A stretch of DNA of 64,000 bases from assembly GCA_963995525.1 (NCBI GenBank), contig OZ023209.1, positions 8,554,388-8,618,387 of the forward strand, given 5' to 3'. The notes beneath the pieces are model-generated. The model was not told the DNA's origin. It saw nothing but the letters and a program-made list of their open reading frames with translations, and did not search any database. How positions within the stretch are numbered: the first letter of the stretch is position 1; every line of letters begins with the position of its first letter. This DNA comes from Escarpia spicata (Eukaryota; Annelida; Polychaeta; Sabellida; Siboglinidae). A program made the translations under genes and the position numbers. Positions 1 to 13,100 of this stretch are shown here, piece after piece.

Positions 1-1203
1 AAGAGTGAAATTAAGTGCATAATCGATAAATTTGTACCCTTCAAAAAACAAGGAAAACGGTCCAAAAAGAAACACTTATCGAAAGAAGCCATTAGAAAAA
101 TTAAGTATAAACAAATGATGTGGAAGTCATATAGATGTACTGGAAATGATGAAGACTACAACAATTATAAAGAAGCACTTAACCAAGCTACAGCTGAAAT
201 TAGAAATTCAAAGAGAAGCTATGAACAACAATTAGCTAGTAATATAAAACATGACAGCAAGAGTTTTTATGCGTATGTTCGAAGCAAACAGAAAGTTCAA
301 GATAAGGTCGGTCCTCTAGAAGATAGTGCTGGAAATATGATATCAGAGGGATTCATAATGGCAGAAGACCTGAATGAGTACTTTAGTTCAGTGTTTACCA
401 GGGAAGATATTAGTTCACTGCCAATACCAGAGGCTAAGTTCAAGGGGGCAGATTCAGACTATTTAGGACAATTAATTGTAACCCCGGAAATGGTAGCTAA
501 GAAAATAAGGGCTATGAAGGAAAATAAATCACCTGGAGTGGATGGTATTCCACCCAAACTACTATTGGAAATTGTAGAACAAATTAGCATACCACTTGCA
601 ACAGTTTTCAACTTGTCATTAGAAGAGGGAGTGGTTCCTTTAGAATGGAAAGAAGCAAACATTATACCGTTATTCAAAAAAGGTTCGAGAAACAAGTCAG
701 AGAACTATAGACCAGTGAGTTTAACATCAGTGATTTGTAAATTATTAGAAAGACTAATTAAAGATCACATGGTGGATTTTCTTGTTAAACAAAACTTGAT
801 AAACCCATCTCAACATGGTTTTTTTAAAGCGAGGTCATGCTTAACAAATATGTTATGTTTTTTGGAAGACATCACTAAGTGGGTAGATGAGGGAACACCA
901 GTAGATATCGTCTACTTAGATTTTCAAAAAGCTTTTGACAAAGTACCACATCAAAGATTACTGCTTAAACTAAAGGCCCATGGCATAGGAAATGGTATAA
1001 TAAACTGGATAAAACAATGGCTGATTGACAGAAGACAACGTGTAGTAGTTGATGGGGAGGCTTCAAACTGGAAATCGGTATTGAGTGGGGTACCACAGGG
1101 ATCAGTATTAGGTCCTATATTATTCTTAATATACATCAACGATTTGGATGATGAAATAACAAGCAAGGTGTTGAAATTTGCGGATGATACAAAAAGTGTT
1201 TAG
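1..1203 (+). pseudogene. LINE reverse transcriptase, N-terminal part (frameshifted)
   Basis: Would copy LINE RNA into DNA at the nicked target. RT motifs appear in order: NYRPVSLTS, QHGF, YLDFQKAFDKVPH (first catalytic Asp), SGVPQGSVLGP, and the catalytic FADDTK near the end. Frame 1 is open from the window edge; the Met at 115 is internal, so the true start lies to the left. The frame ends at a stop just after FADDTK. A run of five A at about 1191-1195 replaces the four A of the sister copy at 31.9 kb, so one inserted base shifts the frame. The rest of the protein continues in the next frame. Confidence 0.88.
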
Positions 1204-1987
1204 AAGGATTAAAAGTGATGGAGATAGACAGCATTTACAAGATGATCTTGACAGGTTGATGAAATGGTCTGAAAAATGGCAAATGATGTTCAATTTTGGG
1301 AAATGTAAATGCCTCCACATAGGACATGGGAACGAAGAGGTAGAATATACAATGGGGGGTACTGTACTAAGTACTACTGCAAAAGAAAAGGACTTAGGGT
1401 TAACCGTTAGTGCTGATATGAAGATTTCAGAGCAGTGCGGAATTGCAGCTTCAAAGGGAAATCAAATCCTTGGATTAATTAGGCGAAACATAACGTATAA
1501 GGAAAAAGAGCTAATAATACCGCTGTACAAAACAATAGTTAGGCCTCATTTAGAATATTGTATTCAAGCGTGGAGGCCATATCGCAGGAAGGACATAGAT
1601 ATGCTAGAAAGAGTGCAGAGGAGAGCAACTAAAATGATACAAAATCTGAGGGATCTTAGTTATGAAATACGCCTAAAAAAATGCGGTTTAACAACACTAG
1701 AGACCAGGAGATTGAGAGGAGATCAGATAGAAGTGTTTAAAATATTGAAGGGTTATGAAAATATTGATAGAAATATGTTTTTCTCAGTTAAGAAAGATAG
1801 AAGGACTAGAGGACATGATCTTGCATTAGCAAAGGAGCAGAGTAGATTGGATATAAGAAAGTTTTCATTTTCACAAAGGACTGTAAATGAATGGAACAGA
1901 TTAACTGCTGATTGTGTGGGTGCTAGTAGCGTGAATATGTTTAAAAATAAAATCGACACATACCTCAGACGGGCGGGATACACATAG
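1178..1987 (+). pseudogene. LINE reverse transcriptase, C-terminal part
   Basis: Continuation of the RT above in the next frame, covering thumb and C-terminal domain. Visible motifs include KVFRRIKSDGD, DDLDRLMKWSEKWQM, KEKDLGLTV, VRPHLEYCIQAW, RVQRRATK and the C-terminal WNRLTADCV, all usual for CR1/Jockey-type RTs. The Met at 1178 is not a real start: the first residues are out-of-frame shadow until KVFRRI. It ends at 1987, and about 100 bp of 3' UTR follow. Confidence 0.88.
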
Positions 1988-2085
1988 ATAAAAAGGTCGG
2001 ACTCTCGAAAAGCCAAGGGCTTCCTTGTCCACCTGCTACCTAGAGTTAATTCTCTGGGTGGCAATCTTGTTAAATCTTGTTAAAT

Positions 2086-3256
2086 CTATTCCCTTCAACG
2101 ACGGCTGGACGCAAGAGACCCACTATTTGGAGCCACTCTATTTGTCACTGGAATGCGTCCTACTTCGCCAGAAAGGCACGCAGTCAGAATGATTCTCACC
2201 GTCTATTCTTAGCTGCAACAGTTGCTGTGAACGTACTGTGCGAATGGTTAGACCACACCTCGACAACATGGCTGACACGAACCACTAAGAATGAATGCGG
2301 TCACGCGTGACGAGGGAACCTCATAGAATGACCGCGGTCACGCGTGACGGCATACGCAAAGCAATCTTTATGCAGAAGGAACAACGCAAGTCAGGTATTG
2401 ATTGAATTAGGCCAAATTAATGACATGCAATTTTATTGACAGTATATTGTTATAAATTGTTACATACACATCCATTGTGACAACGACAGCAAGCATGCCG
2501 GCCCCTGACTGCTAAGCACTACTGTCTACTACATACAATTCATCATATGTGTGTGGGTCACTCCACCAATATATACACTATTCACCACATGTGTGGGGGT
2601 CACTCCGCCCTGCTAAAAGTCACCCACTGTTAAAGGGGAGGGAGGGTGGGAATTCTAAACTTTATCAATAATATTACACGAACACACTCATCTAGCATAC
2701 AGCACAACTACATAAATCGAAATCCAAATAAGCTGAATAAACGCTGTAAATACTCCCCAATAATTTTGAATGAATGAGGTCGATCCCGCTGCTGCTATTG
2801 CTTAAATACTGGTGTCTAACGCGCATGTGCGAGTCGCATAGCCTCGTAACCAAACATGTTATGAGCCAATAGCTAGGCTGCATGTGTTGTTACTTCCACA
2901 TAAAACGCAGTATGTCCCCGTTGTTTACATACATTCATTTATGCAGAAGAAAATTGGCCGAGCCGTGTTTTTGGCCAGTCTAGCCAACTCGTCTCGAATC
3001 ATAGTTCTCAACCATATCCACATTTACATTATCAAGTTCTGAAAACGCATTTTCAATGGAATAATTCAGATGATAACGTTTCCCCTAAAGTACACTTTAC
3101 TGATTATGTAACGGTCCAGAGGAAAATATTCATGGATCATCCGATAATAAAAAAATAGGGTGACATTAGAAAATGGCAACAAATGTACAGGTCTAGCTGT
3201 GTTTCTATCCCCGAATTTGATTCCGAGATTAAGTGTAAATTTAATTCAACTGAAAT
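2086..3256. other. Intergenic, no gene seen
   Basis: About 1.2 kb between the LINE end and the SINE-like piece. It is AT-rich with no convincing coding frame. ACGCGTGACG-type words recur at about 2303-2350 (GCGGTCACGCGTGACG appears twice in 50 bp), a short local duplication. Nothing else recognised. Confidence 0.5.
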
Positions 3257-3260
3257 AAAT

Positions 3261-3345
3261 GGGGCGCTGTGGTCTAGAAGCCAAAGCCTCGGATTGTCGA
3301 TCGACGGGCGGTGGTGTGATTCCACTTGCAGCCATTTCAAAATCG
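3261..3345 (+). repeat. tRNA-derived SINE head
   Basis: A tRNA-like stretch starting GGGGCGCTGTGGTCTAGAAG has a box-A-like region (TGTGGTCTAGAAGCC) and, about 45 bp later, a box-B-like GGTGTGATTCCAC. These are the RNA polymerase III promoter boxes kept by tRNA-derived SINEs. No intact cloverleaf or acceptor closure follows, so a working tRNA gene is unlikely. Confidence 0.5.
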
Positions 3346-3589
3346 TGACAATTTTGTTCACTCCATTTTGCCAGTGTATTTTGGAAGAGATAGTATTAGC
3401 CGTTGGTCCTTTCTACCTGGCGCCATTGCCAGAGGATGTAAACAATCACACACAGGGAAATAGGAAAACCTGTCGTGAGTTCACAGAGAAAGTGATCTTC
3501 AATTACAGAAACCTATATGCAGGCGCTGCTTTAGCTGCTGACAAAACCTAAAATTGCTGTTGAACCTTGGACAAGATTGGTCACTCTAC

Positions 3590-3795
3590 GTTACCCCAGT
3601 TCACTCAGCTGTATGAATGAGTACCTGGCTATAGACAGTGGCGGATATTTTTGTACGAGTAGTCTTCGCGCATTAATTGTAGCGTTGCTGGATGCTTCCC
3701 AGATAAGTCGAGATGATGTTCGATTGAACAGAGTAAAGTGCTCTGAGGAGTCCCGGGGACTGGCTGCTGCGCTATATAACTGCTACGATATATAA
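3590..3795 (+). repeat. SINE family copy 1
   Basis: Shares sequence with 16262-16560 (opposite strand) and 37358-37490 (opposite strand). The core reads GTTCACTCAGCTGTATGAAT, then a GCACATTAAT-type stretch, then a tail ending GCGCTATATAA. The fullest copy, at 16.3-16.6 kb, also has a box-B-like AGGTTTGAATTC, so this looks like a tRNA-derived SINE with an L2-type tail. The copy here lacks most of the tRNA head. Confidence 0.65.
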
Positions 3796-3868
3796 AAGCT
3801 TGCTTAATTTTTTTTATACTATTCCCGTGCCAGGAATACGCCTGTGCGTATTGCGCATGCGCACACAA

Positions 3869-5180
3869 ACGCTGTAACCAATTTAATATAATCCTCTGAT
3901 CATAATTAAATTGCTTTGTAATGACTGGAGTTAACTCCGGGTTTTATCATTATTATTTTATTCCAACAAATAGCTGTACCTTGTATTAGAGTTATGTTTA
4001 TAGTGTGTATAATATCAATTAAATGTTGACTTTAGTCGGTCTAAGCATAGACTCGGGAACAGGGGGGCAAGGGGCAGCTGTGCCCCTGAAATTTATCTGG
4101 GGGCAGACATGGTCCCCCATTGAATGTGAGCGTGAATGTTTGTTTTTTTGTGGCGAGCGTCAATGGCGGATGGAAATTTTATGAGACGATTAATGTGTAT
4201 TTTTGTTGACTGTGAAAGGTGTGTGGAATTGGAGGGTAGACATATTGTTTTCTGCCCCTCCCCCAGTAATAAGCGGCACGATGGCGAAAACATTTTCGAA
4301 AGAACTTTTTTAAAGAATTCTTTAATAGCACTGTCTCCCCCGTGTTTGTTCAGGTGTAATGAGTTGACAGCCGAGACAGCATAGAAGCTGAAGTTACAGC
4401 GGCGGCGGCGGCGACGAAAAATTTCCAACAACACGGTGATGTAAGGTTCTACTCCTGGTCCGGGACAACTCTTGGCCCGTTACTCAGGTGCTGTATAAGA
4501 TCACATATTAGTAAGAACATTACTAGTATTAGAAAACATAATTTCCTGAGGTGATAGCGAGCAAGACTAAAACTACACAAATAATTAACTAATACATTTA
4601 GTGGTCATTGTTGCCTTTTCGAAAATTTATTATCAAATAACTTAGGGCGTACATCGTGTTTAAATTGGTTAAGATAAACTCGTTTTCAGACAACAATCAC
4701 ACACCAGACACCTATTTTTAAATATTGGCGTGTTCGTCTTAATACACACGGTGTTAAGTGAGGTGATGTACACGCGGTGAGTGACTTTTTAACGCAACTA
4801 ATATCACTGGTCCAGATACAGGATAGCATTAGCCCTGCTCACTCAGTCTTTGCAGAAGACCTCTAAAAACTACTGGCAAACGAATCGGGTGAACCATAAC
4901 GCATCGATTACGTTGTCATATATGACCTGCCATATAGCACTGCGTACAGGTTATGTTATAGAACGCCCCTACACTTGAATTAATGATGTCATGACAAACA
5001 GCTAGAATTGTATGACTATTTCTAAGTAATAGACGGAGTCAGTGTTGTTCTGCATGTTAACAACGACATCGGGAGTGCGTGAAGACAACTGTTTTAATGC
5101 ATTACTGTGCTTAAACAAAGAATCATGAGTACTGTATACGATGAACAAAACATGACCTAACGAATTGAGAGTCAATAATT
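3869..5180. other. Intergenic, no gene seen
   Basis: About 1.3 kb without a convincing coding frame, RNA gene or repeat copy. The open frames at 4093-4434 are short and antisense to each other, with no recognisable family. Confidence 0.45.
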
Positions 5181-5219
5181 GAGAGTCCGGTGCTCTATCG
5201 ACTGCGCCACCGCTCCTCC
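5181..5219 (-). repeat. tRNA 5'-half-like fragment
   Basis: On the minus strand the sequence GGAGCGGTGGCGCAGTCGAT followed by AGAGCACCGGACTCTC looks like a tRNA acceptor 5' strand, D arm (GCGCAGTCGATAGAGC) and the start of the anticodon arm, with a good box A. No TPsiC arm or box B follows, so it is a truncated SINE head or tRNA fragment, not a functional tRNA. Confidence 0.5.
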
Positions 5220-8200
5220 GTACAGGATAACAGTTAGCTCCAATATTTATTTTAAAATTTCGGCACATTTGTGCAGTTAGGAGATAATCCGGGGAAAACA
5301 CCAGAAAAGACTACTAAATATGTTTCTGGCAGTCCTTGCGAAGTGCGTAGCCGACATAACCATGGATTTGTTCAACGACTTCTGGATAAAAACTGGATCA
5401 CAATAACAAGAAGTAGAGGCTCTACAAAAACCTCCAAATGCACCCCCTCCTGAAGCTGGCCAAAAAAACTTCAGGGTCACCTAAAACACCAATTTGCACA
5501 TAACATTCCCTAAGTACTGAGGGCTAATCCTATCTTCAACCCCCTCTCCCCCCATCAGAAATATGCATGACATCCAGATACAATCTCGGGCTGAATTACG
5601 ATTTTTGTTAGTGCCATAAATGAGTCATCCTTTTAAAACCACCATCATGGTTTTGTTCCGCATCGCATTCAGCATAATTGTCAATAAGTGGGCGTGTTGT
5701 GGTGCGCACATCCTTAATTAACTGAGAGTAGTACATCTTAATTCGATATATATATATGTAGGATTAAGATGTACTACTATATATATATATTATATACACC
5801 GGTACATATACATCTATTTCAGATATCACCTGCTTTGCGAGTTTGGATAAACAAGAGATGGAGCATCACGTATTGTATTACACCAAGCTGGTACCAGGTA
5901 TATATTTAGATGCATCAAAGTTGGCCTCTGGTAGATTTACATATATTTTTCCATCTCTGTTCAGTAGATCAAAATCTTCAAATTGGCAAAATCTACGAAG
6001 AAAGTATTAATTAGGCCCAACAACTGACAATATGCTTCACAATACTATACAGATTATTAGAACTACTGTGCGAACAGGTATCAGAGGCGAGTCAAAACCA
6101 AAGGGATGTATAATCACAAATCAGTACACAGGTTTAAGTTGTTGAGTACATGGAGGGAGCTATGTTGTGCAGCAATGGTAGATAAAGGTAAAAACACATG
6201 ATCTTCATGTGACAGCGAAATGTTCTTCTATTTTTGCTGATCTAACGCTAACATTGAGCAAACATTGGTGCAGCAACAATAAAGCTCCCGTTCCAATGTT
6301 TATTTCATTACTGGGACCAGGACTAGATAATCGAAGCTGTCTGGGCTTAAATTAACTGCAGTTGTAAGGACTGAATGCCGTCTGATTAGATGCGCATGCA
6401 TCACAGGTAACGTGCATACATCGTTACCTTTACATTAATGATGTCGGAGAGAATGTCGAGATCAGAAGAGAGATTTGGTTAGAGACGAGGCGACCCTTGC
6501 CACACCAACTTCTATGCCCTCACGTTTTCAGAACGACCCATTTGTACGAACACTGCAAAACAGCAGGCGCGTAGCGGTGTAGCCGGAAGTATAAGAGTCC
6601 GTCACGTAGGCCCTGTACAGCCAGTTACTGCTCACGGAATCATACGAAATTGCTCAAACGTCCAACATACCGAGCGAGGGTTGACCCCATTTTTTAAAAC
6701 CCGAAAACTGTTTTGTGCTCGGTTGTGTACATCGCCTTTTATGGTAGCCATACTCACATAAATGTTGCCTGTTCTTCGTCGTCATCACGTCAACAAGACG
6801 TCGTAGGCCTACATTGATTGAAGTAGCTAAACAGTTTTCTAAAACTAGCTGTCGAGTTGTTGTTGTGGAGGCCACAGGGTATGTAACAGGTATGAAAGCT
6901 GTTGCATACCCAATGAAGCGCGGCCATGTCACGAATCTTAGGCCATTTCCGTATGGTGGTTATGTAGTCAGCGATGCGTGCCGCCATACGTGTTAAAGGG
7001 TTTTGAAAAGTGGGTGGGAGCTATTGAACAGGCATGCTTGCTGAATGTGATCATAAGCGTGTAAATGGTCTACAGTGGTGAAATAATGTGTTTATAGTTG
7101 TCATTCACGATAATATGCAGGTTCTATTTCAGTGGTATTGTGCCCATTCACACGGGAACCTTGGGATATTTCATGGGAAATTATATGGGACTTGATCAAT
7201 TTACCACAAGGAATGTAATTGTCTGATGGTGATTAACTGCCCGGAAAATTAAATTGATGGGATAACGGATTTTACAACTTTTCCATGAGATGAATAGAGT
7301 CCATTCCTCTGGTGTGAAATAGTAAGACATCCATCGGATTTAGTCCTACGTGAGTAAAATTCAACCCAATGTAAATAAGCAGATCCATAGTAATGTCATA
7401 GATTAAAAACTAGTTTTTAATCTGAGGTGATGTTGACACATTCTCGTATGGTAATTGTTCACCCCTTGGGAATGGCAGACCTATATGGACGCTGACACAA
7501 ACACTCTAGAAAACACTTGACAGCTCCTATACCAGACTACTACATAAAATCTAGCATATAGTAAGCTAAGGCGCACCCTAGCGAATTGCTTAGATACTAC
7601 AGAGTGCCTATGCTAAAAATCATCCAAAATAATGTTCTCCCAAAAACATATCAGACACAAATTCGTAGTAGTTTTGATGTCGTGTTTGGGGGCACATTTT
7701 TCTTCCTATCTTTTAACATTGGAATCGTTTCGAGTGAAACTTCCTTACTTCAGAACCAAAATTTCAGTTCCTTCTTGGGATCCTTTTCTGACCTGGTGGC
7801 CATCTTGGATTTCTCAGATAAGAGCGATCATTTTGTTTTCCATACCAACTAAGTGTTTCACTGAAAGACACATAGCAAACTTGCAATAAAGCAATTGTAC
7901 AAAACCCGCAAAACGAACAAAAGAATAATTAATTTTATGTAATATTGTTCATATTCTTCCCAAAACCTTTGAAGAGATTGTCCCTAGCAACTGAAACATT
8001 TGACAAAACGATGCAAACACCCGTGTGACCATTACAGAAACAAAATACAAACTGTGGTCACACATTTAACATGGTGCAGTATTTATTTATTCTTCACAAA
8101 AAGCATTTATCAACAAATGTTCAATGAAAGAAAATGCCTTTAGTCAACAAAACTACATACAATTAGATATATTTCTATCAACAAATAAAAAGTATATTTA

Positions 8201-10041
8201 ACAAATGTTTCACTTGAAAGATTGCTAAGCCGTGCGACAGCATGGTTTGTCTACCCGGGGGCTTGGGTAAGTTGCTGGTGCTGATTAGATGGATTAAACA
8301 TATTAACACTATCTTCTTAAGATCCATATAGCTCAACAACTTGCTGTAAGACAAACTCCGGACTTGCTTGATTTCCCTCGGTAGTGTCAATAGGAACCAC
8401 CAACATGTCCCCCTCCGTGTAGCATTCTGTGCACTCAAGCACATACAACAACATGGATGTATTATATCACATAGTTACATCGCCTGAGAAAACAAAACAT
8501 GACATTCAGGTCAATGTTCTCATACTGTATTGAGAAATGACAGGAAACAAGTATCTTATTTACAATCCTTGTGTCACATCCAATCTGGAAACAGCACCAT
8601 GTCTTCATTGGCTTACAGGCAATCCAACTGAAAACAAAACATAATTAAACTTGTTGTTTACTTGCTTGAATCATCACTGACTAACCACATACTAAACAAC
8701 TTATGCTCTAGAAATCATCCTGGCGGAACCTACTTAGGCTTATTCTGGGATACTGAACAAACAGCACAGAATAATAAATTGTAAAAGGTTGTTGCACCCT
8801 GGCAGTCATGGAGTAATGGCAAGTACTATTTATTATATATTTTCAAGTAACCATAATCATGTGATTTGGATTCGGGGGTAAGAGTTCTGGGGGGGTGAGC
8901 ACCCAACATTTTGGGTGAGGCGTTGCAGACCACAGTAGCTCCTTTTATATTTTTGGAATGTTTGTATCAACGCGCGGATTTGGTGAGGGCACAATGCGAA
9001 CAGTTTGGTGTGACATAATATTAGACGGGTGTTTGGTTTGGTCCCATGTTACAGCATTACGGCATATTACATGTTGGGGTGAAGATATTCAAATAAATAA
9101 ATAAAAAAAATGTGATTGGTCTGGTTCCAATGTTCTGGAGAAAGAAACCATAGACGAACCACCTTTTTGAGATAATGCTCTTGTTAAATGGTTAAGGTGT
9201 ATTTGTGTTGAGCTTTGGGGGTGGGGGTATAGTTGAATGATGTTTATGAGCCTTAAGAGAGATGCAATCAGAGGTCTGATGGGGTGCAACTAGAAAATGT
9301 GTTGGTGAGCCACCAGCGGCATGCAGTCGCCAAGAATGGGTGCGGTTGGAGGGTGGGTTAAAAGGGTGTGAAGTAGAGAGAATGGCAGAGAACTAGTGCA
9401 TGGTACGCCTAAAACGTCTTATGGTTAGACCATCATCTGTTTTGTCATACCAGTTGAAAACAACAAAACAGTGGCACCACCTAGCGACAAAATGTGTGAT
9501 TTTAAGGTTTCAAGTGTAAAATAGCTCATTTGATGACGCCATCTGGCGGAGGTGACTTCACCAAATTAGCTATTTCTGTTTTTAATTAAGATGGCGCCAA
9601 TGAAGTGTGCTCTGAATTGGAACACATATTTTGTATTATTTGTTATTACCATATGTCTAAAACTATTCTTTTCAATGGAGTGATATGTTAGCAGTATTTA
9701 GGGAGACAAACAATCTGCATGACAGATGTGTTAAACACGGACAAAGTAGGAGCACGCCATGATATCCTCTCCATAAATTCAAGTTGAGTTCAGCTGGGAC
9801 GACAAACATTAACATAAGATGACTGGAAATCCACGTGATGGTGTTTTTTGGGTCAGAGTAACTCTGCAAATGATGCAGATGTAGGTGGATCTTTCTCTGG
9901 TTGTCACTAGTTGACGGGAAATTAATTACAATAAATTATGGTTCGATGATCAATTTGAGTTATAGAGCGATGTCAAATACTGCTGAAAACGGGGTGTATA
10001 CTAATTAATACATGTACTCTTAATAGAAGGAATACAGTAAA
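5220..10041. other. Intergenic region 3' of XRCC5
   Basis: About 4.8 kb with no supportable gene. A 16-bp inverted repeat (AGTAGTACATCTTAAT at 5726-5741 and its complement at 5764-5779) flanks an AT stretch. A perfect short hairpin sits near 7405-7431 (GATTAAAAACTAGTTTTTAATC). The XRCC5 3' UTR must lie in the upper end, below 10042. The nearest possible poly(A) hexamer on the minus strand is ATTAAA at 9581-9586, which is weak evidence. Confidence 0.4.
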
Positions 10042-10193
10042 TCAATTCACCAGGTCTTCTGGATCATCTGCCATGGAATGTGTGGTCTGTGATGACTCCT
10101 TCCTTGGTGACTCCCCGGCAAGGAACTCCTGGGCATGGGTGTCTGTCACCTTGCTGTCACTGCATTCTGACGAACAGATCAGACCCAGCTTCT
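10042..10193 (-). CDS. XRCC5: XRCC5 last coding exon
   Basis: Acceptor TTTCAG before AGAAGCTGGG; stop TGA at 10042-10044. Encodes the end of the C-terminal domain (EKLGLICSSE, AQEFLAGESP) and a final acidic tail, DDPEDLVN. In vertebrates the extreme C-terminus (acidic-hydrophobic, DDLLDMI-like) contacts DNA-PKcs; this tail has a similar character. Enters in phase 1. Confidence 0.92.
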
Positions 10194-13100
10194 CTGAAAC
10201 GTAAGTCATGTCATCGTCAATATCATAGTTGTCGACTTGATACAAGTCAAACCTTCATCACCACCAATGTCACAGTTGTCAACATAACACCATTTATAAC
10301 ATATTTGCCAACATAACAAGTCACACATTTTTATCACCACCAATGTCATAGTTGTCAACAGAACACCATCAACAGAACTCTACGATCTACCTCGCAGCCT
10401 CACCTTTTGTTCGTACCGGCCTCACAAACTGTTACTCAGGGTGATCACCGTTTCACGGTTTGCTCGGCGGTTCTATGGAACAATTTGCCTCCTACCCTCA
10501 GGACAGCAACATCATTACAAGTGTTTAAAACACTTTTGAAGACTCACCTTTTTAAACAAGCGTTTTTATAATTCAACGACGAGGAAATTTTATGTGCTTT
10601 CTATTAATAAATATATATATTTTTTTATTAGTTTCTTAACATATTTATGGTTATTCTTCTTGTATAAATGAATGTATTTATAGTAGTTTTTTTTAAGAAT
10701 GTCTTAATTTGTTTAAATGTTTTTTTAATGATCTCTCTTTTTGGTAAGGTAATGGTATATTTTTTACATACTGATTTCTTAGTTAGCATTTTTATATGCG
10801 TGTGCATGTATGTAAAGCGCCCGAGGGCAATTTTAATTGATTGGGCACTATATACGTACTTTTATTTATTTATTTTATTTATTTAATGACATATTTGTCA
10901 ACATAACAAAAGTCACACGTTTTTATCACAATCAATGTCACAGTTGTCAACATAACACAAGTCACAACTCAACACGATCAATGTCGCAATTTTTCAACTG
11001 GACACAAATCACATTTTCACCACCAGTCATAGTTGTCAACTTAAGACAAGTCACACCATCATCATTGTCAATGTCACGGTTGTCAACATGACACATTCAT
11101 TACTGCCCAATATCAGTTATCAACAGTGAACATAACACAAGTCAGAACTCCAACACCATCAATGTCACAGCCGTCAATCTGATACAAGTCACACATTCAT
11201 CAAAATCAATGTCATAGTTGTCAACTTGACACAAGACACGCTCTTCACCACAACTGCAAATAAAGATGTTGGGGTGAGCAAGTGACGTAAAAGTGTAATG
11301 TCAAGCCCTGAGCAGTTAGCAACTTGACATCAAGTTATATAACACAGATGGCGTAGTGTGAGTGTATGTGCACTATTCATGAATCTGTGGCCATCGACTG
11401 TCTGTCTTCAGACTCAGACTCATTTATTTTAACAAAATATATTTAATACAATCAACATAAAAACTAAAATAAATGGTCATTAAGTATGTCAATATTGACT
11501 CTCTGTGGCCATCAACTGTATGTCATCAGAGGCAAAATGCATGAATATTTAAGTTTTGGTACAGTAACTGTTTCACATCCAATCAACCTGTTGCAACTTA
11601 GTTGCACTGTAGAAAAACAGTTAGGATGTGATTACTGATCATCATCCCGTGTGAAAATAATGCGTATATATAAAATAAAAGGATACATTTTTGAGAGCAG
11701 TCATGTAATGTATTCAGTGAATATTACACCATAAATTATGATGCAGTGTTGTGTAGCGCAGCCTACCTGTAACAATGTCCTCCCAGAAGTCCCTCCTTCC
11801 CTTTGCCAGCAGTTGAGTCTTCAGTTGACGCAGGAAGTCATTGAACACACCTGGCTCGGAGTTCTATTGACACAGTCTCTTAGCATTCATTTCAATCAGA
11901 AGTAATCTGGTCCTACCCCAAATCTATTAGTGTCAATTTATTGTAAAGCTAAACTAGTATAAGGCATTTTGAGTTCTCAACTTTTTCATTTTCTAACATT
12001 ATCTAACTATAATTGAATTAGCATGTGTGTGTGTGTGTGCGTGTATGCCTGTTACATGCTAACCATTTCTTCCTGGATAGTTAACATCTCAGGAACCAAA
12101 CTTTCACACAGTCATCTTCGGTCCATCAGAAGAATAGCAACCTTTATACTTTGTTATGAATTCTAACCATTGTGGGTCCATACCATATGTTGGATGGATA
12201 TAAGTCAATTGTCCACTTGCCATACGACAGTATTACCTTGACTGCAGCTCCACGGGCCACTTTGAGACAATCCAACGCCTTGCCATATGAACGGCTTCCA
12301 AACGAGTCCATCACCAGTGTTACAATCCTTTCATGCATCATTCTACACGCTGAAAAAGTAGCGGAAGCCAATCTTGGTAATGTGGAGCTTATTTTACGTG
12401 GAGAAAATCACACAGACAACATTATTAATTGAATGTATGTAAGTCATTGATCAAATACAACATAAATAGCAGATTATTAATGTTGCTTTCCCACCTGTAT
12501 TGCTGTATGATGCATAGGCAGAATTTGTATTTACCGAGTTCAAGTTGCATTGCAGAGAGTTTATCCATATTGGCCGAGTTCATAAAGAATGTTAGATTAT
12601 GACATTTGCATAATTTCAAACCCCAGCACACACCAGCACAGACATGCAACTGTTTCATCGCACAACAAATTTAATCACAGCAAATTATAGACACATTACT
12701 GCAAGTTCAAAAAGTTGAAGGTCGGACAGAAAGTGGATTTAACATCCACCGACTCTAGATGTGGCTTCAGGCCTATTAAAAGTGTGAACATTTTATTGAG
12801 TGTTGCTAAAATGTGATAGTATTCTGAATCAGTGTCTATTATGTTATCACATCTGAGACAGGACCAATGTTAGATACCTTCTTCGAAGTGGTCTTCATCT
12901 TGTCTGTTGATAAGGCTGTTGAAGTCTTCAATCGGCTTTGCACTGCCAACCTGCAAACATCAGACTGTTGGCGCTTAGAACATAAGAGAATACTTTTATA
13001 GAATACTGCAGCTAGAACCTTTATAGAATGTTGGAGCTAAGACCTTTATAAAGTGTTGGAGCTAGGACCTTTATAGAATGTTGGAGCTAGGACCTTCATA

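Larger units (their letters stand above)
1..2085 (+). mobile_element. CR1/Jockey-like LINE, 3' part
   Basis: Non-LTR retrotransposon running into the window from the left. The reading frame is open from base 1 and carries the reverse transcriptase. The 3' UTR ends at about 2085 in a direct repeat of the 10-mer TTGTTAAATC, the kind of short 3' repeat that CR1-type elements carry. A second 5'-truncated copy at 31050-31912 on the opposite strand has the same ORF, UTR and 3' end, which fixes the family and the 3' boundary. The endonuclease domain lies outside the window. The exact clade (CR1, Jockey or L2) is not settled. Confidence 0.9.

Noticed and set aside
5181..5219. Functional tRNA gene
   Set aside because: Only the 5' half of a tRNA fold; no TPsiC arm or box B.
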